Source: Pedobacter polysacchareus (GTDB taxonomy: Bacteria; Bacteroidota; Bacteroidia; Sphingobacteriales; Sphingobacteriaceae). Taken from it: a stretch of DNA of 64,000 bases. The position numbers were made by a program, and so were the translations under genes. Numbering within the stretch: the stretch's first letter is position 1; the number at the start of each line of letters is the position of its first letter. Location of the stretch: assembly GCF_019802255.1 (NCBI RefSeq), contig NZ_JAHYSS010000006.1, forward strand, positions 352,721-416,720, written 5' to 3'. The notes under the pieces were generated by a model that saw only the letters and a list, made by a program, of their open reading frames with translations, ran no database searches and had not been told where the DNA came from. Below, piece by piece: positions 54,328 through 63,924 of this stretch.

Positions 54328-55602
54328 TTATTTCTTTCCTACAATGACTTTACTAAAGTCGGCAGTATTCAAATATTGATTGGCCAGTTGTTTCAGATCT
54401 TCTGGTGTGATCGTTTTCACTGTTTTGATATAGTTATCATAATAAGTGTAATCTAAGCCAGAGAAATAAGCATTTTTAAACTTATCTGCATGAGAAAACG
54501 CATTTTCTAAACTGCCTAACATAGAACCTAACATATAGTTACGTACCAGGTTCAATTCTTCTTCTGAAACCAGCTCTGATTTCAATAAATCAATCTCTTT
54601 CTCGATTTCAATCAGGGTGTTGTTGCAAACCTCCGTCCCAACTTCCGTAGCAATAAAGAAATAACCAGCATCTTTCAAAGAAACGATTGCGGAGCCAATC
54701 CCATAAGTATATCCTTTATCCTCACGGATATTGGCCATTAAACGGGATCCGAAATATCCACCCAGCAAGCAGTTCATCACCTGAAATCCAGGGAAATCTT
54801 TGTGTTTTCTGGTAATAGCCAATTTCCCCATACGGATGGCCGATTGGATCGCATCTGTTTTTTCAATCAGCAGTTCCTTCCCCGCTACCGGAGAAAAATC
54901 AAATTTATTGACTACAGATGACTCCTTATTGTTCCAGGTTTTTCCCAAAATACCATTCAAAAGATCAAACTCTGATTGTTCGAACTTTCCAGCAATAAAG
55001 ATGGTACAGTTTTCAGGTTTATAAGCGGTTTTGAAATAGCTGAATAAATCTGCCTGTTGTATCGCTTCATAATCTGCAGCTTCGATGTTTGAACCATAGC
55101 TGGAATCTCCAAAGATGGCATTCGCAAAATGCTTCCTGGCTAGGAAATCATTCTTCTGCAAGCTTACCTGTAAAGATTGTTTTTGATTCTGTACATAAAT
55201 ATCGAGTTCCTGCTGAGGAAAAACACTCTCGTTAAGGATGGATTGCAATATTGGTAATACCGCAGCCAGGTGTTTATTCAAGGTATAAACTTTTACGCTC
55301 GACTGATCTGCACCATATTCTGTTTGCAGGAAAGCACCATAATAATCTACCTTTTCAGCAATCTCTTTGGCCGTTAATTTGGCTGTTCCGTTATTGATCA
55401 GGTGGCTCACGGTAACCGCTTGCAAAGGTTTGTTCTGGTCCCAGTTTACATTTTCAAAGATAAACTCAATACGTACCAGTTCCTGTTTACCAGCATTGAT
55501 GGTAAATACAGGGATTCCATTATCCAGCTGCTGCTTTAGTGGCTGAATAAAATTTATTTCATCTACCTGTTTTGATTCAGGCGCTAATGTACGATTAAGC
55601 AT
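54328..55602 (-). CDS. M16 family peptidase, non-catalytic partner
   Basis: 424 residues of M16 fold: LQAVTVSHLINNGTAKL, ADQSSVKVYTLNKHLAAVLPIL and the C-terminal MLGSMLGSLENAFSHADKF. The zinc-binding HxxEH is missing from the N-terminal domain, as usual for one half of heterodimeric M16 peptidases. It overlaps the catalytic paralogue's gene by 8 bases, so the two would be made and assembled together. No signal peptide is evident. Confidence 0.9.
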   Translation of the reverse strand: MLNRTLAPESKQVDEINFIQPLKQQLDNGIPVFTINAGKQELVRIEFIFENVNWDQNKPLQAVTVSHLINNGTAKLTAKEIAEKVDYYGAFLQTEYGADQSSVKVYTLNKHLAAVLPILQSILNESVFPQQELDIYVQNQKQSLQVSLQKNDFLARKHFANAIFGDSSYGSNIEAADYEAIQQADLFSYFKTAYKPENCTIFIAGKFEQSEFDLLNGILGKTWNNKESSVVNKFDFSPVAGKELLIEKTDAIQSAIRMGKLAITRKHKDFPGFQVMNCLLGGYFGSRLMANIREDKGYTYGIGSAIVSLKDAGYFFIATEVGTEVCNNTLIEIEKEIDLLKSELVSEEELNLVRNYMLGSMLGSLENAFSHADKFKNAYFSGLDYTYYDNYIKTVKTITPEDLKQLANQYLNTADFSKVIVGKK

Positions 55603-56839
55603 CTTGGGCAGTTAAATAGTATAAAATTGAAGACTGTTCTTTAACGAAGGTGCGTTTTGCCACCTCCAAAATACGCGATGAAGTCACTTCATGGTACCTG
55701 TCGATCTCTGTGTTCAGCATATTGGCATCTCCTAATAACTCATAATAAGCCAGGTTCATGGCCTTATCTAAAAGGCTCATCTCTGCAAATACAATAATGG
55801 ACTCGGACTTGTTTTTCACTTTCGTCAGCTCATCTACAGTCACCTCCTCGGTAGCAATGGCATTCAGTTCTTTCCAGATCGCCGCTTCTGCTGCTTCCAT
55901 CGTCACCCCTTCTACCAATTTACCCTCAACAATGAATAAACCTTTATCTATGCTTCCGGTAAGGTAGGCATGAATATCACTGAACAATTGCTGTTCTTTA
56001 AGGAGGCTGTTGTATAATCTGGAAGATTGGCCCTGAGAAAGGATATCAGACATCAGGTCGTAAACCTGGTAATCTTTATCGGCACGATCCGGCATTTGGA
56101 AAGCCATATAAATTGCATTCAAAGGCACTTCTGCCACGACTGTCTCTTCACGCGCAGCAGTTTGCTGTGGTTCAACAGGAAGGTTTCTGTCGATTTGTTC
56201 CCCGGCAGGGATAGACGCGAACCATTTTTCAGACAATGCCTTCACTTCTTCAGTTTTCACATTTCCCCCAACTACCATAATGGCGTTCTTCGGGTGGTAA
56301 TGTTTCTTGAAAAATGCTTTTACATCTTCCATTTTAGCATCTTCAATCTGCTTTAGGTCTTGTCCGATGGTTGCCCAGCGGTAAGGATGTTCTTTATAAG
56401 CAAGCGGTCTCAGCTTCAACCAAACATCACCGTAAGGTTGATTCAGGTATCTTTGTTTGAACTCTTCACAAACCACATTTCGCTGTGTTTCCAGGCTTTT
56501 CTCTGAAAAAGCAAGGCTCAGCATGCGGTCACTTTCCAACCAGAAAGCTGTTTCCAGATTTGTAGCTGGTAAGGTGATGTAATAGTTGGTGATGTCATTG
56601 CTCGTAAAAGCATTGTTTTCACCGCCCACTCTTTGTAAAGGCTCATCATAGCTCGGAATATTTACAGAACCACCAAACATCAGGTGTTCAAATAAATGAG
56701 CAAAGCCGGTTTTATCTTGTTCTTCGTCTCTTGCACCAACGTCATATAGAATGTTTAACACCGCCATAGGCGTTGTATCATCTTCGTGTACCAGGACACG
56801 CAATCCATTGGCCAATGTAAAACGGTTAAAATCTACCAT
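55595..56839 (-). CDS. M16 family zinc peptidase, catalytic subunit
   Basis: 414 residues from the ATG at 56839 (MVDFNRFTLANGLRVLVHED); an in-frame start at 56878 would span the promoter box. The inverted zinc motif H48-L-F-E51-H52 in GFAHLFEHLMFGG is intact, and the downstream Glu-containing ETQRNVVCEEF gives the third ligand. Cytoplasmic or periplasmic endopeptidase of the pitrilysin/MPP type; no signal peptide. Forms a pair with the following gene. Confidence 0.92.
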   Translation of the reverse strand: MVDFNRFTLANGLRVLVHEDDTTPMAVLNILYDVGARDEEQDKTGFAHLFEHLMFGGSVNIPSYDEPLQRVGGENNAFTSNDITNYYITLPATNLETAFWLESDRMLSLAFSEKSLETQRNVVCEEFKQRYLNQPYGDVWLKLRPLAYKEHPYRWATIGQDLKQIEDAKMEDVKAFFKKHYHPKNAIMVVGGNVKTEEVKALSEKWFASIPAGEQIDRNLPVEPQQTAAREETVVAEVPLNAIYMAFQMPDRADKDYQVYDLMSDILSQGQSSRLYNSLLKEQQLFSDIHAYLTGSIDKGLFIVEGKLVEGVTMEAAEAAIWKELNAIATEEVTVDELTKVKNKSESIIVFAEMSLLDKAMNLAYYELLGDANMLNTEIDRYHEVTSSRILEVAKRTFVKEQSSILYYLTAQDA

Positions 56840-56858
56840 ATGTATATAAATAATCTGG

Positions 56859-56866
56859 CAAAGATA
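56859..56866 (-). promoter_or_regulatory. -7 element of the M16 operon
   Basis: On the minus strand TATCTTTG is an exact TAnnTTTG match, 20 bases before the ATG at 56839 and inside the longer reading frame, which it argues against. Confidence 0.55.
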
Positions 56867-56925
56867 AGCATAAAGCAAAAGGGAAATGTGATAATAATGT
56901 GAAATAAAAAGAAAGGAACTTATGG

Positions 56926-56933
56926 TATATTTG
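56926..56933 (+). promoter_or_regulatory. -7 element immediately before mqnC
   Basis: TATATTTG is an exact TAnnTTTG box only four bases before the ATG at 56938. Transcription would start at or within a few bases of that codon, pointing to a leaderless mRNA if the box is real. Confidence 0.5.
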
Positions 56934-56937
56934 CAGT

Positions 56938-58062
56938 ATGAATACAGCCGAATTATTGCATAGGGCGCTAAAATTCGACTTTCTTACACAAGAAGAAGGC
57001 GTTTTTCTGTATCACCATGCGTCAACTGCCGAACTGGCCTATGTGGCCAATGAACTGAGGAAAAAACAAGTACTTAGCGGGAAAGTCACCTGGCAGATAG
57101 ACCGTAATGTAAATACTACCAATGTATGTATTGCGAACTGTAAGTTCTGTAACTTCTTTAGAAGACCAGGACATGACGAAAGCTATATCACTGACATTGA
57201 AACTTATAAAGTTAAAATTGAAGAAACTTTCAGATTAGGCGGAGATCAGTTACTGCTGCAGGGTGGCCACCACCCAGACCTCGGACTGAAATTTTATGCC
57301 GATCTGTTTAGAAAGTTAAAAGAATTATATCCTGACTTGAAGCTCCATGCTTTAGGTCCGCCAGAAATTGCCCATGTGGCTAAACTGGAAGGTATTTCAC
57401 ATACGGAAGTTTTGAGCGCTTTAAAAGCAGCAGGAATGGATTCCTTACCTGGTGCAGGTGCAGAAATCCTGAATGATCGCGTGAGAAGGTTGATCTCCAA
57501 AGGTAAGTGCGGCGGAAAAGAATGGTTAGATGTGATGCGTGCAGCACACCAGCTGGACATCACTACTTCCGCCACCATGATGTTTGGTCATGTGGAAACC
57601 ATTGAAGAACGCTTTGAACACCTGGTGTGGATCAGAGAAGTGCAGAGCGAAAAACCGGCAGATGCCAAAGGTTTCCTTGCCTTTATCCCATGGCCTTTCC
57701 AGGATGACGGCACTTTATTAAAAAGATTAAGAGGCATCAGCAATAATGTTTCAGGAGATGAGTACATCCGAATGCTGGCGCTGAGCAGAATCATGCTACC
57801 TAACATTAAGAATATTCAGGCTTCCTGGCTGACGGTAGGTAAAAATGTAGCTGAGCTATGTTTACATGCAGGTGCCAATGATTTTGGATCAATTATGATT
57901 GAGGAAAATGTGGTTTCTGCCGCCGGTGCTCCACACCGTTTTACAGCGAAAGGAATTCAGGATGCAATCAGAGAAGCTGGTTTCGAGCCTCAGCTTCGTG
58001 GTCAGCAGTACAATTACCGCGACCTTCCTGAACATTTGGAAGAACAAGTCATCAATTACTAA
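56938..58062 (+). CDS. mqnC: Cyclic dehypoxanthinyl futalosine synthase (radical SAM)
   Basis: 374 residues. The radical SAM cluster motif C64-x3-C68-x2-C71 in NVCIANCKFC is followed by LLLQGGHHPDLGL, LHALGPPEI, DSLPGAGAEIL, ATMMFGHVET and the C-terminal IMIEENVVSAAG, the full set of MqnC-family signatures (MqnE differs in this last motif). It cyclises dehypoxanthine futalosine in the futalosine route to menaquinone. No other mqn gene is in the window. Confidence 0.93.
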   Translation: MNTAELLHRALKFDFLTQEEGVFLYHHASTAELAYVANELRKKQVLSGKVTWQIDRNVNTTNVCIANCKFCNFFRRPGHDESYITDIETYKVKIEETFRLGGDQLLLQGGHHPDLGLKFYADLFRKLKELYPDLKLHALGPPEIAHVAKLEGISHTEVLSALKAAGMDSLPGAGAEILNDRVRRLISKGKCGGKEWLDVMRAAHQLDITTSATMMFGHVETIEERFEHLVWIREVQSEKPADAKGFLAFIPWPFQDDGTLLKRLRGISNNVSGDEYIRMLALSRIMLPNIKNIQASWLTVGKNVAELCLHAGANDFGSIMIEENVVSAAGAPHRFTAKGIQDAIREAGFEPQLRGQQYNYRDLPEHLEEQVINY

Positions 58063-58092
58063 AGAACAGGTGATTAAAAGCAAAAGAAAAAA

Positions 58093-58117
58093 GGGAAGGA
58101 GCACTCGCTCCTCCCCC
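58093..58117. terminator. Terminator between mqnC and ferritin-like genes
   Basis: GGGAAGGAGC and GCTCCTCCCC form a stem (GGAGC/GCTCC core, outer GGG/CCC) with a 4-base loop. On the minus strand it is followed by TTTTTTCTTTT, which suits the ferritin-like operon. Confidence 0.65.
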
Positions 58118-58148
58118 CATCTTAAACCTAAACAAATCCCTATGTTAT

Positions 58149-58994
58149 TTAAGAAACCCCAAATAGCTTCACAATATCTAATACTTGCTGTGTAGTTAAT
58201 GGCTCATCAAATGATTCTGAAGCGGCATTCGCAGTCACTGCGGCTCCGTTAATTCCAGTAATCGTAATTCCTGCCTGAATCACATTTTCTTCTCCGGCAT
58301 ACACTGCTGCTGCATTTGCAACACCACTATCATTACCCCCGGTGATCCATGGTTTAATAGAAAAACCATTCTGTGCACGCATGTAACGGATTTTCGCGGC
58401 ATGACGCGCTTCTACTGAGTGAATATTCAATGCTGCTTCCAGCACGCCACCCTGCCCTACTAATGCTGGGGCCTGCCCTTTATAGGCACGAACTCCAGTA
58501 TCTTCCAATGCCTGGGCAACGGCAAGAAAAATACCATAATTACCTGTTGCAAATGGATTTGGAAAAGCACCGCTTGCAGTCCAGTCATAACTAGGTTTAG
58601 CGGTAACTGCATCTGAACCAATCACTCCTTTTAAAAAGTTAACGTGTGAAGTTTCATGCGCAGAGATGATCCCAATAGCTGCTTTATCCAGCGTTGCTTG
58701 TGTAGACCCCGAGAAATCCGCACCACCAGTAGTTTTTAGTGCCTGAGTATAAAAAGCGGCTTCAAAATGTTCCAATGTTAAAGCAAATTGCAATACTGCT
58801 TTGACATTAGCAGGTAACGTACTTTGTCCGTATGCTTTGTTAAACATAGAACCGAGTGCCAATGGCACTGCAGCCAGACTTATTTTTTTTCCTACATTGA
58901 AAAATTCCTTCATTGCAGTTCTACGTGGACTAAAGCGTTCATACACTTCTCCATCTACTTTTTCAATTTCTTCTAATATATCGACGATATTCAT
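58149..58994 (-). CDS. Exported ferritin-like (Ferritin_2/Pcc13-62 type) protein
   Basis: 281 residues. The N-terminus has a twin-arginine-like stretch PRRTAMKEFFNVGKK followed by a hydrophobic run AAVPLALGSMF, suggesting Tat export. The helical bundle has LTLEHFEAAFYTQAL, SAHETSHVNFLK and HSVEARHAAKIR, Glu and His-containing helices expected of a carboxylate-bridged or ferritin-like fold. The family includes desiccation-associated proteins; metal binding and function are not established. It starts 17 bases after its paralogue, so the two form an operon. Confidence 0.85.
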   Translation of the reverse strand: MNIVDILEEIEKVDGEVYERFSPRRTAMKEFFNVGKKISLAAVPLALGSMFNKAYGQSTLPANVKAVLQFALTLEHFEAAFYTQALKTTGGADFSGSTQATLDKAAIGIISAHETSHVNFLKGVIGSDAVTAKPSYDWTASGAFPNPFATGNYGIFLAVAQALEDTGVRAYKGQAPALVGQGGVLEAALNIHSVEARHAAKIRYMRAQNGFSIKPWITGGNDSGVANAAAVYAGEENVIQAGITITGINGAAVTANAASESFDEPLTTQQVLDIVKLFGVS

Positions 58995-59011
58995 GATGTT
59001 TCAGGTTAAGA

Positions 59012-59725
59012 CTATAAATTAATCACGTTGATTTTTGTTTTGACAAAGCCACCAGCAATAGCCAGTACCGCTTTTGGGTCGCGAGAAGTTTCTAATCCGT
59101 TCACGGCATCCACGACTTCTATGTTAGAGAAAGAGTTTGGTGAAATTAGCTCTCGGATATAAGCCGCATGGCGTGCTTCTACAGAAACGATTTTACCAGC
59201 TAAGGTTAGATAAGTCGTACTTTTCAGTAATTTTCCAGCGCCATTATAAGCGGAAACCCCTAAATCTTCGAAAGCTTTTGCCGTACCCAATACACTGGTT
59301 CTATCAGCGAAATTGATTTTTGAGAAATCAACTTCCAATCCTGCGATTGCGGATGTGCCCAATGCATTTTTAAAAAATTCCCGGTGAGCAATTTCATGAA
59401 ATTGTATGTCTTTAAAGTAAGCCAGTTCTGCTGCACTGATATTTGCATACGGTGTAGCAGCTACCTGAATATAAAATGCAGCCTCTAATTGCTCCAGGGC
59501 ATAAGCATAATTTAATACTCCGAAATCATCTTTAAAATCAAGGGTAACTCCAGTCATCCCTCCACCATTATCAATGTTTTTATCTTTTTTACATCCGGCA
59601 GCGATCAAAGCGATGCCTGCTGCGCCTGCACCTGCAAATTGCAGAAATGAACGGCGTTGCAATGGAGCGGTAAGAATACTGCGTTCCTCTTGCAGCACTT
59701 CTTTTTCATCGTGTAAGTTTTTCAT
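59012..59725 (-). CDS. Exported ferritin-like lipoprotein
   Basis: 237 residues. N-terminus with a Tat-type LQRRSFLQFAG, followed by a hydrophobic run and a lipobox IAAGC (Cys44), so it is a Tat-exported lipoprotein candidate. The bundle repeats the pattern of its paralogue: YALEQLEAAFYIQVA, FHEIAHREFFKNALG and VSVEARHAAYIREL. Encoded first in the two-gene operon, with a distinct upstream spacer of 230 bases that holds nothing else obvious. Duplication followed by divergence is the simplest explanation of the pair. Confidence 0.85.
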   Translation of the reverse strand: MKNLHDEKEVLQEERSILTAPLQRRSFLQFAGAGAAGIALIAAGCKKDKNIDNGGGMTGVTLDFKDDFGVLNYAYALEQLEAAFYIQVAATPYANISAAELAYFKDIQFHEIAHREFFKNALGTSAIAGLEVDFSKINFADRTSVLGTAKAFEDLGVSAYNGAGKLLKSTTYLTLAGKIVSVEARHAAYIRELISPNSFSNIEVVDAVNGLETSRDPKAVLAIAGGFVKTKINVINL

Positions 59726-59955
59726 AGTTGTAGCTTTGAGTTAAAAAATCACAATTTTGCATCTGCAAATCATAATTTTAGTTTTTAGTTCAAAAGTTTA
59801 TGAAACTTACCTGCGCAGGTTTTAGTTTTCTAAAATTTCTTAGGTTTTTATAGAGGCATTTACGGCAGAAATGAGTGCTTGGTTTTCAGACTAGTCAAAA
59901 AATATTCTTACATCCCTCATTTTTTTAATAAATTGACCCTATAAACCCCACACAC

Positions 59956-60738
59956 GTGCTAAATACGATTATTGTTGACGATGAAGAATTTGCCAGGTCC
60001 TCTCTTTATTTCCTGCTTCAGGAGAATTGCGAGAACATTCATATCGCCGGAATTGCAAAATCTGTAGCCGAAGCAAGGCTGCTATTGAGCAATCACCAGA
60101 TCGACCTGATCTTTTTGGACATTGCTATGCCCGGAGAAAACGGATTTGAACTGATCCCTCAGGCACAGCAGTATAATTCTCATGTGATCTTTACGACAGC
60201 TTTTGATCAATATGCGCTGAGAGCCATTAAAGCCAATGCACTGGATTACCTATTGAAACCTATTGATATCGATGAGCTCAAACTGGCCGTAGAAAAAGCG
60301 GGAAAATACATCGCCCTGAATAAAAAAGAATACAACAGGAATGAAAGCTTACAAAACCTGGCTGCGAATCTTTCAGACCGCTCTGAAATCCGGAAAATCA
60401 GTCTGCCGAATGGCCAGGGCTATTCTTTAATTGACATCAACGATATTATTCACATTGAAGCAGACAGTAATTATTCCGTTTTTCACCTGGCTAATAAAGA
60501 AAAAATCACCGTTTCCAAGGTCTTAAAAGAATATGAAGAAATTCTTCCTGAGCAGCAATTTGTACGCATTCATAAATCAAGTATTGTGAACTTAAACTAC
60601 CTAAAGGAATACAATTCAAAGAATGGTGTAGAAGTACTTTTGAAAAATGGAGAAAAGATTGCCGTTTCCAGAAGACGTGCAAGTGATTTTGCGGAAAAAG
60701 TTAAATCCTATATCAGAATAGAAAGTGATAAATCTTAA
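59956..60738 (+). CDS. LytTR-type response regulator
   Basis: 260 residues, GTG start at 59956. The receiver has VDDEEFA at 7-13, phosphoacceptor D55 in LIFLDIAMPGENGFE, T in VIFTTAFDQYAL and K in YLLKPID. The LytTR DNA-binding domain occupies about 150-255: DIIHIEADSNYSVFHL and FVRIHKSSIVNLNYL are typical. It pairs with the sensor kinase encoded next, which overlaps it by 14 bases. Confidence 0.95.
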   Translation: MLNTIIVDDEEFARSSLYFLLQENCENIHIAGIAKSVAEARLLLSNHQIDLIFLDIAMPGENGFELIPQAQQYNSHVIFTTAFDQYALRAIKANALDYLLKPIDIDELKLAVEKAGKYIALNKKEYNRNESLQNLAANLSDRSEIRKISLPNGQGYSLIDINDIIHIEADSNYSVFHLANKEKITVSKVLKEYEEILPEQQFVRIHKSSIVNLNYLKEYNSKNGVEVLLKNGEKIAVSRRRASDFAEKVKSYIRIESDKS

Positions 60739-63679
60739 TATAAAAAAGGTGATAAGGCTGATTTACCCCCTTATCTTCTGTCTGATGGGCAGCGTTACCG
60801 TTTTTGCGCAAAGCACCTATCTGCAGCATTTTGACACCAAAGCCGGCTTACCCAGCAACAACTGCTTTTATACCATGCAGGACAGTAAAGGCTATATCTG
60901 GATCGCTACGGATGCAGGGGTGAGTCGTTTTGATGGGAAAATTTTCGAGACATTTTCTGTGAATGACGGTTTGCCTGACAATCAGATCCTTCAGTTAAAA
61001 GAAGATAAAGATGGCAAAATATGGTTCCTGGCTTTAAATGGTCAGCTCAGTTATTTTTTTAACGGAAAAATCTATAATGAGACCAATAACCAGCTATTAA
61101 AGCTCTTAAAATTCAATGCTGTTATTGTCTCTTTTTTCCAGGATAGCAAAGGAAGGATCTGGTTGGGTACCAATAAAAATACGCTGGTAATGTACAACGG
61201 CAAGTCGATCACGAAATATATTTCCGCAGACCACGATCGTCAGTTTATCAATGCCTTTGTCCATGAAGATAAACAGGGAAAAATATGGGCCATCAGCAAT
61301 ACCTCTGTTCGTGTCATGGAACAGAACACTTTTAAAGTTGTTCCTCATCAACACCTACCTTTATCTTATAAAACTGCCCTCAATTTACCGAACAAAACCT
61401 TAGCCTATCTGGATGAAAAAGGACTGAATATCCGAAAAGAAAATCAGGTATCATTGCAGGTAAAACTTAGTCCTGAGCTCCTGAATAATGATCCTGGATA
61501 TTTCTATACCGATCAAAACATGAATCTCTGGATCAGTAATGCTGCAGGGATCTACCATGTGGAACCTAATGGAACAACCCAGCATTTTCTGAATAACATC
61601 GCTGCCAGCCAGGTGATCAAGGACGCCAAAGGGAACATGTGGTTTACCACTACCAACGGGATTTATATGCTACCACAGCAAAATGAACGCCTGTATGTCT
61701 TTAACAAGAGCAATGGCCTGAGCAGTGATATTGTAAAAAGCCTTACCCACGACGACCGCAACAGGCTTTGGCTTGGTCTGGATGAAGCAAAAATCAACAT
61801 CGTAGACCTTAAAGATAGCGGGGTTAGTAAAATCGCATTGCCAGATCAAAAAAAATACAATATCATTAAACAGCTGGCTTTTGACTCTTTGAACCATGCC
61901 ATTTATTTTGCTTCTGATTATGGCCTGGGCAGGATCAATGACATTTACCAGAACAACCGGCAAATCGATTTCCTGAAGGAAACCAATAACTCCATGTTTG
62001 TCATTAAAAGTTTTAGCATTGCTGCAGGAAAGCAACTTGCGTTGGCACTCTCCTCTGGAGTAGTGATTATTCCAGATCGGGAACGAAGGTTTGAATTCAC
62101 CTCCCTGTCCTTTAAGCAAGGGGAGGATTTCTTTAACAACCGCTCTTACCGGGTGTTTTATGATCAGGCACAGCAACTGTGGTTTTCCAATGTGAATGGC
62201 TTATCGCAATTCTCTAATGGGATATTGACCAATTTCTTTGTCAAACAACCGCTGTTAACGAAAAGAATCAATGACATCCAGGAGCTTTCCGACCATACGA
62301 TTGTATTGGCAACAGATGGGAATGGCCTGATTTTCATGAGAAATGGCCGTATTTTAAAAGTCATCACTCAGGAAGATGGACTGGCAGATAACATTTGTAA
62401 AAGGCTATTTGTAAAACACGACCAGACCTGGGTAGTGACCAATAACGGCATCAATAAGATTGATTTCAAAAATGACAAGGCGGTCGTAGAATCCTTTGGT
62501 TTTACCAATTCCCTACTGACTGATGATGTCAATTGTTTATTTATAGGAGATAAAAATGCCTATTTTGCAACCAATAGTGGCCTGGTTTATTTTGATGTGA
62601 ATTACTCTATTCATAAAAATGAAGCGCCAAAGGTTTACATCACTTCTGTACTGAACAACAAGAATAAACTGGGCATGAACCACCCGGATCATATATTGGA
62701 GCCTTCGAATAACAGCATTACGTTCTTTTACAGTGCCATTGATTTCCAGAATAAAAACATTTTATACCGGTATCGCCTAAAACCTGATGCACCATGGACC
62801 GAGACCCGGAGCCGCAGGATTGAATTCTCTAGTCTTGAACCAGGAGCTTATGTTTTTGAACTCTCTGCAAAATCCAATAACAGTAACTGGAGCAGTCCAG
62901 CCAAAGTAAGCTTTGTGCTGAAAGCTTATTTCTGGCAAACAACCTGGTTCCTCGTGCTGGTATTTTTACTTGCAGGACTCGCTTTTTACAAGTTGGCAGT
63001 AGTGGTTACACGCCGGCAAAAAAACAAAGAACAGGAACAGCTGCTCTTAAAGAATAAAATCCTGATGCTCGAACAACGTGCTTTACAAGCGATGATGAAC
63101 CCCCATTTCGTATTTAACGTGATGAATTCCATCCAGCATTATATCAACACAAAGGACACCAATTCTGCCAATAAGATCCTGACAGGTTTTGCAAAGCTAA
63201 TCAGGAAGAACCTGGAAATCTGTACCCGGAGTTTCATTACACTCGAAGAAGAGCTGGATTACCTGGAGCTTTACCTGAGCCTGGAAAAGAAAAGATTTGG
63301 AGATAAGCTGATCTATCAAATCCGGGTAAGTTCGGCCATAGACAAGGAAGAAACGATGATTCCTTCCATGATCCTCCAACCTTATATTGAGAATGCGATC
63401 TGGCACGGCATTATGCCTAAAGAAGAAGGTGGTAAAATCGACATCCTCATTGACTTAAAAGGCCCCGATCACCTCATCATTAAAATTATAGATGACGGGG
63501 TAGGAATTGAAAACTCTTTGAAAAACAAAAAAGGAGAACACCAAAGTAAGGGACTGGACCTGACTAAAGAACGCATCCATCTATTGAACCAGGTAGAAGC
63601 AAATCCTATACAGATTAGTGTACAGCAAACTGGCTTATCGGGTACATTTGTGTCCATTTCTATCCCTATGTATCCGTAA
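60725..63679 (+). CDS. Propeller-type sensor histidine kinase (LytS/His_kinase)
   Basis: 984 residues from a GTG inside the upstream gene. Signal/anchor sequence near 10-28, then many propeller blades (YIWIATDAGVSRFDG, IWLGTNKNTLVMYNG, LWLGLDEAKINIVDL) and a Y_Y_Y domain (ILYRYRLKPDAPW, LEPGAYVFELSAK). One membrane helix at about 741-760. The kinase core has H794 in AMMNPHFVFNVMNSIQHY, the hallmark of the LytS/His_kinase type, and an HATPase domain with NAIWHGI and DDGVGIE. It is the partner of the LytTR regulator; the ligand is unknown. Confidence 0.94.
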   Translation: MINLNIKKVIRLIYPLIFCLMGSVTVFAQSTYLQHFDTKAGLPSNNCFYTMQDSKGYIWIATDAGVSRFDGKIFETFSVNDGLPDNQILQLKEDKDGKIWFLALNGQLSYFFNGKIYNETNNQLLKLLKFNAVIVSFFQDSKGRIWLGTNKNTLVMYNGKSITKYISADHDRQFINAFVHEDKQGKIWAISNTSVRVMEQNTFKVVPHQHLPLSYKTALNLPNKTLAYLDEKGLNIRKENQVSLQVKLSPELLNNDPGYFYTDQNMNLWISNAAGIYHVEPNGTTQHFLNNIAASQVIKDAKGNMWFTTTNGIYMLPQQNERLYVFNKSNGLSSDIVKSLTHDDRNRLWLGLDEAKINIVDLKDSGVSKIALPDQKKYNIIKQLAFDSLNHAIYFASDYGLGRINDIYQNNRQIDFLKETNNSMFVIKSFSIAAGKQLALALSSGVVIIPDRERRFEFTSLSFKQGEDFFNNRSYRVFYDQAQQLWFSNVNGLSQFSNGILTNFFVKQPLLTKRINDIQELSDHTIVLATDGNGLIFMRNGRILKVITQEDGLADNICKRLFVKHDQTWVVTNNGINKIDFKNDKAVVESFGFTNSLLTDDVNCLFIGDKNAYFATNSGLVYFDVNYSIHKNEAPKVYITSVLNNKNKLGMNHPDHILEPSNNSITFFYSAIDFQNKNILYRYRLKPDAPWTETRSRRIEFSSLEPGAYVFELSAKSNNSNWSSPAKVSFVLKAYFWQTTWFLVLVFLLAGLAFYKLAVVVTRRQKNKEQEQLLLKNKILMLEQRALQAMMNPHFVFNVMNSIQHYINTKDTNSANKILTGFAKLIRKNLEICTRSFITLEEELDYLELYLSLEKKRFGDKLIYQIRVSSAIDKEETMIPSMILQPYIENAIWHGIMPKEEGGKIDILIDLKGPDHLIIKIIDDGVGIENSLKNKKGEHQSKGLDLTKERIHLLNQVEANPIQISVQQTGLSGTFVSISIPMYP

Positions 63680-63862
63680 ATTACCGTTTACTCAATTATA
63701 AGTACCACTTACTAAGTAAAAAGAATTGATATCTAAATTTGCACTAAACTTGTTATAGATATTAAAGCAAACATAGTTTGTAAAAAGCGTTCTTATAGAA
63801 TTGATCAAAGATATTTTACCTAACCTAAAACTATATCTCAATTCAGGTTTCATTTGTGTGTT

Positions 63863-63900
63863 AAAAAATGGTAAAGCCTCAAACTTTACCATTTTTTTTT
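63863..63900 (+). terminator. Terminator of the LytTR/LytS operon
   Basis: AAAATGGTAAAG pairs with CTTTACCATTTT around a 7-base loop, ending in a run of about nine T. The 183 bases between the stop at 63679 and this hairpin are AT-rich with no other feature. Confidence 0.9.
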
Positions 63901-63924
63901 GCCCCTGATTTTCCGCAGCAAATT

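Noticed and set aside
58149..59725. Classical ferritin or bacterioferritin
   Set aside because: Length, exported N-termini and motif pattern differ from both; only the general ferritin-like fold is supported.
63692..63892. 66-residue minus-strand frame
   Set aside because: Its first codons are within the terminator hairpin of the kinase operon; it could in principle extend into the pentanucleotide array, but nothing supports it.
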